Below the pieces are notes generated by a model. It ran no database searches. It had not been told where the DNA came from and saw nothing but the letters and a program-made list of their open reading frames with translations. Position numbers and translations under genes: made by a program. A DNA stretch of 64,000 bases from Dichetophora obliterata (Eukaryota > Arthropoda > Insecta > Diptera > Sciomyzidae), in the NCBI GenBank assembly GCA_963920525.1, contig OY986437.1, positions 96,845,175 through 96,909,174 of the forward strand, given 5' to 3'. Below, one piece after another: positions 57,028 to 64,000 of the stretch (position 1 is the stretch's first letter; each line of letters begins with the position of its first letter).

Positions 57028-57862
57028 TAGCTAAGAGCTATGGGCGTGAAAGACTTAATAGGAGACGATATTTTCTTCGGGTAGTACCACAAAAGTAATG
57101 ACTGAGAACTAATTTGAGATTATGCCATGAGAGATATTTTTACCAAATACTACAAACTCGTATATATTCTAATAAATGGTATTTTTGCCAGTTTGAGATA
57201 GGTTGGTATTTTATATTATGCGCTTGTTTTTAACCAAGAAGTCCGAGACATATCAAGAGGGTTTTCTAAGAACTGTCAGCATACTCAAAATAATATAGGT
57301 ACCCGAACAACTCAAAACCGTGAAAGGGTTGGTTCTCAAATTATGATCTAGTAAGGTTAGATAAGTATCATAATAGAATAAAGGGGTTTATATCGAAAAT
57401 TTTTCATTATTTACATACTTAGCTTTGGTTATGGGCCTGTTATTTGTAGTTGCAGAAATTTGTTTATACTTTTGTACTATACATGTTTCCCAAAATAAAA
57501 ACATGAACTACCAACTTGTAACCTGGCTGGTCTGGATTATGAGTTATGTGGGGAATGAAAGCCTTAACTAACGACTGTAACTTTGGCAGTCAATTTTAAG
57601 AAAACGATTGACTCTACGCATTTGGTGACTAAAAATAAAATTAAGTATCTTCTCTACAAAATATGTAAACCGAGAGAAATAATAATCTTACATTAAGCAA
57701 ATACTTTGCTTGATTTCAGTAAATTTAAAATTAATTTTATTGCTCAATTGCTCAAATAAACTTTTAAATGCTAAAATTAAGAAAAAAACTTACAATGAGC
57801 ATTTATTTCTAAAATTGAGTAAAATAAATGTTTAGCTGAAACAAGAATAAAATACTTGATTC
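57028..57862. other. sequence without recognised genes
   Basis: GTAACCTGGCTGGTCTGG occurs here (~57516) and again near 56383 as ATAACCTGGCTGGTCTGG, hinting at a further dispersed repeat. Nothing codes. Confidence 0.45.
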
Positions 57863-57864
57863 TA

Positions 57865-58872
57865 CACGCAGAAATAAAAATATATTTGACACAAACATAA
57901 TAGCGAAGGATACTATTATGTTTAAAAACTATTTAGCAAACAACGCTTGCTATAATTTTTGCTATATAATTTAGGCTTGCGATATATGTATGGTATACAA
58001 AAGGCGTGCTATGATGTCATATTGTCCTAAAACTTTACAACTAAAATTTACAAGATAAATAAATTCAAATAAGAAACAGCTGTTTAATTACGACACTTCA
58101 ATAAACATAGCTTTCAGAGTTGTAATATATTAATACTTTTTTATATGTAAGGTAACAATAAAATGTTTAAACTAGTGTAAAATCTTAGGACAATTGGGGT
58201 ACTCACAAGGTGTGCCATCATTTCATAATGTCATATTGTCCTAAGATTTTACATTAGTTTAAACATCTTATTGTTGCCTTCCGTATAAAAAAGTACTATG
58301 CATTACAACTCTGAAAGTTATGTTTAGGGAAGTGTCGTAACCAAACAGCTGTTTCTTATTTCCATTTATTTATCTTGAAATTTTAATTGTAAAATTTTAG
58401 GACAATATGACAATACGACATGATAGCACACCTTGTGAATACCCTAAATATGAAATTATGACATGATAGCACACTTTGTGAATACCCTAATTATGTTTAC
58501 TGAAACATAAAATATTTTCGAGGCAAGTTTGTTGCTATATTTTAATTATTTATTAATATTATTTATTATTTATTTAAATTAAAGTTATTTTTAAATGACC
58601 TTGTTATTTATTATGTTGATTTTATATGATTTAACTACAAACTCTAAATTTTTGATAGTTTAAATCATACTTGATTTTAAATACAAATGCTAGTTGTTTG
58701 ATAGTTTAAAATCAATCAAAATATGTTTACCTGGAATTGTAAACAAACATTGAAATAATTGTCAGAAAAATAGCAATATATGTGATAAACAAATTATGAT
58801 CAGAATTGCGAAATATATTTACGGTAAATATGTTTGCTACAATCATAGTCAAAATTGTAATATTTTTGCGTG
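57865..58872. mobile_element. 1-kb TACACGC-type TIR element containing a fold-back
   Basis: CACGCAGAAATAAAAATATA and, reversed, CACGCAAAAATATTACAATT with TA at 57863-57864 and 58873-58874. Inside, 57992-58446 is a palindrome with arms of about 210 nt (GGCGTGCTATGATGTCATAT, GAAACAGCTGTTT, CAGAGTTGTAAT, CTTAGGACAAT), and a further partial copy of its end lies at 58447-58490. Confidence 0.75.
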
Positions 58873-59089
58873 TAGAACCTGGATCAAGACTTGAATCAAG
58901 AAAATATTTTCTTAATTTAAGCAAACGCAGAGTTGGTTATTTATAATTTTCTTGAATTAAACAATTATTTTGCTTGATTTAAGAAATTATAAAATGATTT
59001 TAAAATTGATTGATTCAAGCATTAATGAAAGTACCTACTTCAAAGAAAAATAGTGAAAAAGAAGAGGCAACTAGAACAGACAAAATAGC

Positions 59090-60145
59090 TGGCAGAGTTT
59101 CAGGCTTGACCCAAACTTAGAACTTTTGTTTTTAGCATCATATAATTTTAAAGAGTTTATTCGAACAAGTGTCAAATCATATAAAACTTAAACAGTAGTT
59201 TGGTCACAGCTTAATCATTCAAGACTACTGAAATTGGAAAGGCATGCACCTTCCGCAACATTCTGTCTAGTCTGCTGTGTGATTGACTCTTTACATAGCT
59301 GTTGTTATTGTTGTTGCCTTCTTCAAAACTAACTTGATCTAAAATAGCTCATAATTAAAAATCATTCAAAAATCGAAGAGCAGAAAAAAATTAATAATAG
59401 AGAATTATTTGCTTTTGTTAAAACAAAAAACATGTTTTAAAATAACGCAGTTATAAGAATTTACTTATACATGAAATTTCATTCAAATGTCATTTAAATA
59501 ATCATTTATGCAAAAACAACATTTATTAAACTTTTGTTCTTAAATATTTATTATATTTTTTGCAATTTTTGCTCGTTTGCGAGCAAAAAAGTGTTACAAG
59601 TTTTTTTTTTATTCGAAAAACAATTTAAAAATTGATAATTAATTGTGATGTATTCTTTGAATTTTTACGTCATTTTAGTTGTGTGCTTTTTAGACATCTT
59701 TTTTATATCTGGTTGTGACAATAGCCCGCTTTTAGTTAAAACACTAGCTTCTAGCGAAGCAAAATTCGTTTCAATTCTATGGTGTATTTCGGCAGACTCG
59801 TCGAACTCCAATGAATATCGAAAAAATAAGCAACTAAAACAGACGGAAACCCTGGCAGAGTTAAAAGCCTTGATCTGAAACTAACTACTGCTTTAATGTC
59901 ATATGATTAAAAGGCCGATTAGAACCTTAAAATTCTTACGAATTTTTTCGAAACAGTGTCAAATCATATAAGACTTAAACAGTGGGTTGATCACTCAAGA
60001 CTACCGAAGTTTAAAGAGCGAATTTTAGCAGCCCTCGAAACAGTTGTGTCTAGTCTGCTGTGTGATTAACTCTATACACAGTTGTTGCTGTTGTTGTTAT
60101 TGCCTTCTTCAAACTTACTTGATCAAAAAAGCTAACAATTAAAAT
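59090..60145. repeat. direct duplication of ~300 bp (59090-59370 and 59830-60145)
   Basis: Both copies contain CTGGCAGAGTT, GTGTCAAATCATATAA, AAGACTACYGAA, TCTAGTCTGCTGTGTGATT and a GTTGTTATTGTTGTTGCC-like run followed by CTTCTTCAAA and ACTTGATC. Similarity is roughly three quarters. On the minus strand the last block reads GATCAA|GTAAGT (near 60118) or GATCAA|GTTAGT (near 59335), a splice-donor-like site. Confidence 0.65.
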
Positions 60146-60449
60146 CATGTAATTTAACTATTATTCATTAGTTCATTATTCTCAAGTTAAATAATAAATT
60201 AAAAAAATGTTTTTTTGATGCGTTTGGAGTTGTAATTAAATTTGAAATTGTTAACGCGAGTTTTTAATATTCAAAACAATTATATTCATCAAACTTCTAT
60301 TCTGATTGCCATTTTGTACCACTGTCGCTGTGCGGTAACTGTGCAGAAATGCAGTAAAAGAAAAATCAAACAATTTCCAGCGCGTTATCTATGTAAACAA
60401 CAAACAAATCTACTTTTGGATTATGCTATGCTATTTATAAACAACAGCA

Positions 60450-60920
60450 ACAGCACGAAATAAACACCAAACACTGTAAGCCGAGCGTGCGCATGCGCCT
60501 CACTAGACGCAATGAAAACAAAAATCGAAAACACAAAACAAGCTTTTCGCGCGTTCAAGCTAATAAAAGACTCCTGCAAACGACCGTTTTTCTTTAGAGA
60601 CCGAATCGAGAAGAGCACGCTGCGCATGCGCTCTGACAACTTCTTAGATCAATGGTAAGCTTGTGACTGCGTGCTAACATTGTCCAGGCCATCGTTTAAC
60701 TTGACCAACCAATCGACCGTCCGTCCGTCCAATCGACAGATCAAGTAGCCAAGCTAAGAGACCAAAAGCCAGTCTCTGCTTCACACGAGAGACCTCAAGC
60801 AACCAATAGTCCAACGCATGCGACTTCATGCGGCGCAGCAAACAGCAAATAGCATTTGGCAAAAGTGAGCAAGAAGCTGCAGCGAAACAGAAATGACGTT
60901 GGACAAAAGTGCAATTTTTT
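60450..60920 (-). promoter_or_regulatory. locally GC-richer stretch, candidate promoter/5' UTR
   Basis: This stretch stands out from its AT-rich surroundings, with GCGTGCGCATGCGCC, GCATGCGC and CGACCGTCCGTCCGTCC and several CCAAT words. It lies upstream of Kidins220 on the correct side. No TATA, Inr or DPE could be assigned with confidence and no coding exon is clear. Confidence 0.25.
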
Positions 60921-62154
60921 TGGGGTTACACCAAGAACCTATGTGGCTTAAGCAGTAATATTTTACATTGTAAGCCATCAGAAGCTGCATTTTTAGAATT
61001 ATGCGCATTTTGTCATTGTTGTTTTTGTTGTTTGTTGGTGCTGAGCTTGGCAGCTCCATGGGAATCAACTTTATCTCTTTTGGCTGCAATCAATTCAACG
61101 TAAAATCCATTACGTTCTGTTGTATTTTTTTTTCTTTCAAAGTTTTTCATTCCTAAACGAATAACAACACGTGGATTTTAAGTTTGGGTAACGCAAATTT
61201 CGGGCGTTTTATTGAATTTAAATAAAATTAATTGCAGTTTTTTTTTAATATTTATACGATTTAATTGCTAACATACAGTGGGACAAAGAGTGATTTTGTT
61301 TGACAAACTGAGTGGCTAATAACTATAAGCCAATAAAAGCATATCTAAAAATGTATCAACAAGTTTTATATTATCAAAGTTATTGAACATGAACCTTGAC
61401 TTTTGTGTTGCCTAAGGATAGGGTCTTAGTCAGGTTTTTCCATGGAAAAGAAGGGCATTAGATAAGAAATTCTATAAGTACCTGTATAAAATTAAAATCA
61501 AAGATGTTAGAGTTTTTCACTAAAAACCGATAACTTTTGAACATATTCTTGATTGCTCAAAAAAACGGATCATCATGGTTACGTTTTGATTTTTGCTTAC
61601 AATTTCTTGTAAAATAGTCCAAGTGAGAAGATTTCTAATAAATTGAAATTGCATTTTCAGTTAGAATTTTAATTTTTAAAATTAAAATATGTTTGAGTGT
61701 TTTTGAAAACTACTTCAAAGCTAAATAAATTTTTATAAAAATTTTAAACGACATTTTTTAAATTAAAAATTTTTTTATTTTTTTGCAATAATTTTAAATT
61801 AATTTTTTTTTGTCATAATATTAAATTTGATAAAATGAATCCAAAAAAAAAGGTTGAAAGCAAAACAGAACAAAATAAAAAGTTAAAATTTTCACCTATA
61901 AAATATGAGCAAAATAATTTTGTTCTAATACAGCATTATTTTATTTTAAACGTACCGGAAAAATTAAAATTACGGAATGACCACATCCGATTTAGGTCAA
62001 ATTATGCATGGAGCTTCACTGACGGAAATAAAAAACTTTATTTGAAGGAAAAAAGTTTAGCGTGATTTTTGGCGGAGTAACAGGGTGCACAAATTTGAAA
62101 AAAAATCTGCAAAAACGCCGAAAATCGATTTTTACGAAAATTCATATCTCAAAC
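60921..62154. other. AT-rich sequence without recognised genes
   Basis: A short frame at 61835-62065 is Lys/Asn-rich and looks like chance. No repeat ends seen. Confidence 0.45.
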
Positions 62155-63545
62155 ACTTTTTCGCCGAATGTTAAGTTTGAACTACCGTTAGAAAGAAAAA
62201 TAAATTAACTTTAATCTAAAAATAGTTTTGGGAAGATTTAAATCATAAAAAATTTTAAATAACACTGTGCAACACATTTTTCTAACGGAAAATCGGACAA
62301 TACAGGAGATGATAGTACTGGTTTATAGTAAGAAAACCCTAAAAAGGTTTTGCAAAGTTAGCTCGCTTTTAAAAGACAAAGGCATTGCAATTTTACCTCT
62401 TGCAGAGTATTTTTTTAAAAATAAAGTGCTCATTAGGGCGTATCAGATTACAATTTTTTTTCGAAATTCGTATTCTAAGAGGTCTCAAAAGTTGCATTGG
62501 GAACAAATTTAAAGAAAAAAATTATGCTTCCTCTCCCGCAAGGACAAAGTTGCTTTTTGAGAAAAACAGTAAAAAATAGCGGCTTAAACATGCTTTGATT
62601 TTTGTAAAAAAATTGCATATGTAAATTGCAAAAGTAAATATAGACTTAAACTAACAATATCTCACCAAACAAGATGCCACTCTCGATTTCTACCCTCAGT
62701 GTCCTGTGTGAAAGATATGCAAGTCTACAGGTACACTCGAAATAGTACAGAACTTTTGATTGTTATCTGATTGTCTAAATTTTTGTGGCATGGAAGTGTT
62801 TACGTTTTCCTTAAATTTGGCCATTAAAAATTTTCATAATTTTCGCCAATGAATTTTCTTGTTTTTGAGAAATGCAAACGTAAAAGCAATTTTATAAATT
62901 TTACAAATTAATTTTACGGTCATCAGAAGCGGTACCGAAGCTAACTTTCTGAATTTGGATTCTTCAAAAATTTCTGAAAGTAAATTTTTAAACACCAGGT
63001 TAACGATTCCTTTTCGTGTTTCGATTTTTTAAAAAAATTGTTCTTCCTTGCATGAAATTACATATTATTTCGTCAAAACAACTTACCTAAGCATTGACAA
63101 AAATGTTTGAGTTTTTGAGCTTCCCGTTTGATGGGTCTTAATTGATTTAACAATTGTTGTTTAGATGTGTTGTAAAGAAATAATAACCATAAAGGAGAAA
63201 TGAACAAAATTGTAAAATTACAAAGATAGCAAGTATTTCTTTTAAATGTTATAATCAGTTCATCTTTCAAAGGCTATAACATTTAAAAGCGAGCTAACTT
63301 TGCAAAACCTTTTTAGGGTGGTCTAGATCAGTACTATCGACCAGTGTTGGTCTCTTTTTCGTTAGATTCCATGACCCTTAAATTGTGGCACAGTGTACTT
63401 TAATGGTAGGCAAAACAAAAATATATTTTAATTTAAATTTTTGACTAGATGATAAAATGTCCATATTTCTCAAAATTATTTTTAGATTAACGTCCGTTCA
63501 ATTACCTTTCCAGAGGTAGTTCAAACTTGCATTTCGGTTAAAAAA
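62155..63545. repeat. large inverted repeat, arms 62155-62385 and 63270-63545
   Basis: Shared phrases, one arm reversed: AAGTTTGAACTACC, TTAATCTAAAAATARTTTTG, GATAGTACTG, and CCTAAAAAGGTTTTGCAAAG then TTAGCTCGCTTTTAAA. The spacer is about 880 nt. No transposase seen. Could be a fold-back element or one element with long terminal repeats. Confidence 0.7.
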
Positions 63546-64000
63546 ATTCGTTTATTAAAGGTGGCGTTAGGTAAAAGCTATTTTAGAAGATGTAAAACAT
63601 ATAGTTTTTATATATAAAGATGGCGCTGAAGTTGGTGTGCTTAAAAAAGGTGAAAATCGGGTCGCATCATAGCTCGGCTCCAGATCGTCTAAAAAAAACA
63701 AAATGCATTCAAAAATATACCCTTCATACCAAAATGGAATGAAAATGTGAAAAATAAAGAAAATTCTGAAGGGTGGAAACAAAAATCATTTACGTTATTT
63801 TTGACCATATTGTTTCGTGTATAAACTAGACAAATTATCCAAAGACGCTTATTTTGGTAAACGATGCGTAGAATTACATTATAAATAATTTTAAAAAAAA
63901 AATGTTAAATTCGGTCAAGTAGTTTGTTTGCAGTAGTTCGGCCCGTTTTGAAAAATTATGTTTCGAGAAAAACGCGTTTAAAGTTACTCTGGCGCACCGG
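63546..64000. other. window end, no gene recognised
   Basis: The short frame 63782-63567 on the minus strand has no recognisable features. The sequence ends in GGCCCGTTTTGAAAAATTAT-like repeat-style DNA. Confidence 0.4.

Noticed and set aside
59645..59878. 77-aa frame with signal-peptide-like start
   Set aside because: It lies partly in the duplicated block whose other copy lacks the frame. Hydrophobic start is expected by chance in T-rich DNA.
60421..60639. 72-aa minus-strand frame in the GC-richer stretch
   Set aside because: No family resemblance, and low frame density of stops is expected there because of base composition.

Overview
The window comes from an AT-rich, transposon-laden genome with small phase-conserving introns, very large introns and a single recognisable host gene. 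That gene is the fly-type orthologue of KIDINS220/ARMS (ankyrin repeat-rich membrane spanning protein; CG42672-like in Drosophila). The codon context, the mariner/Tc1/piggyBac/hAT load and the fly-like LINE 3' ends (TTAGGTTAGGTT) point to a higher (brachyceran) fly, possibly a tephritid-like one. The species cannot be fixed from the sequence alone.

Host gene. It lies on the minus strand, from an exon at 41579-41445 to the stop codon at 9950. Eleven coding exons join without any frame error: 41579-41445, 29930-29733, 29678-29238, 29171-27654, 23820-23160, 23082-22917, 22856-22678, 22610-22372, 22306-22136, 22062-21832 and 10615-9950. The product is about 1,526 aa counted from the Met at 41555. 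Domain order is ankyrin repeats, KAP P-loop NTPase with four membrane segments inserted in it, a proline-rich linker, a SAM-like segment and a low-complexity tail ending in a PDZ-ligand-like D-T-K-L. The reading frame and a good acceptor continue upstream of that Met, so at least one more 5' exon is expected in 41580-64000 or beyond. It was not identified with confidence.

Everything else is transposon or repeat DNA in introns and flanks. Downstream of the gene (1-9949) are a 768-bp TIR element, a Tc1-like element (4339-7540) broken by a MITE, a hAT and a piggyBac fragment, and a mariner relic. The 11.2-kb intron 10 (10616-21831) holds a nest at least four layers deep (outer arms, mariner, LINE, Tc1-like, LINE) and, at 20457-20568, a near-perfect hairpin in the sense of the host transcript. 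Intron 4 (23821-27653) carries a 1-kb palindrome ending 36 nt from a splice donor. The 11.5-kb intron 1 (29931-41444) holds several TA-flanked TIR elements, a tRNA-like repeat, a three-unit tandem repeat, a Harbinger-like MITE and a 2.6-kb element with a 43-bp minisatellite and a SAM-like exon.

Upstream (41580-64000) are a hAT relic, a ~130-bp tandem array, a piggyBac gene split by a MITE, two LINE remnants, several large fold-back elements, a second copy of the tRNA-containing element, a 300-bp direct duplication with splice-donor-like sites, and a locally GC-richer stretch (60450-60920) that could be promoter or 5' UTR.

All coordinates and splice sites were read by eye. Repeat family names rest on terminal sequence, target-site duplications and recognisable transposase or RT motifs; no search was run.
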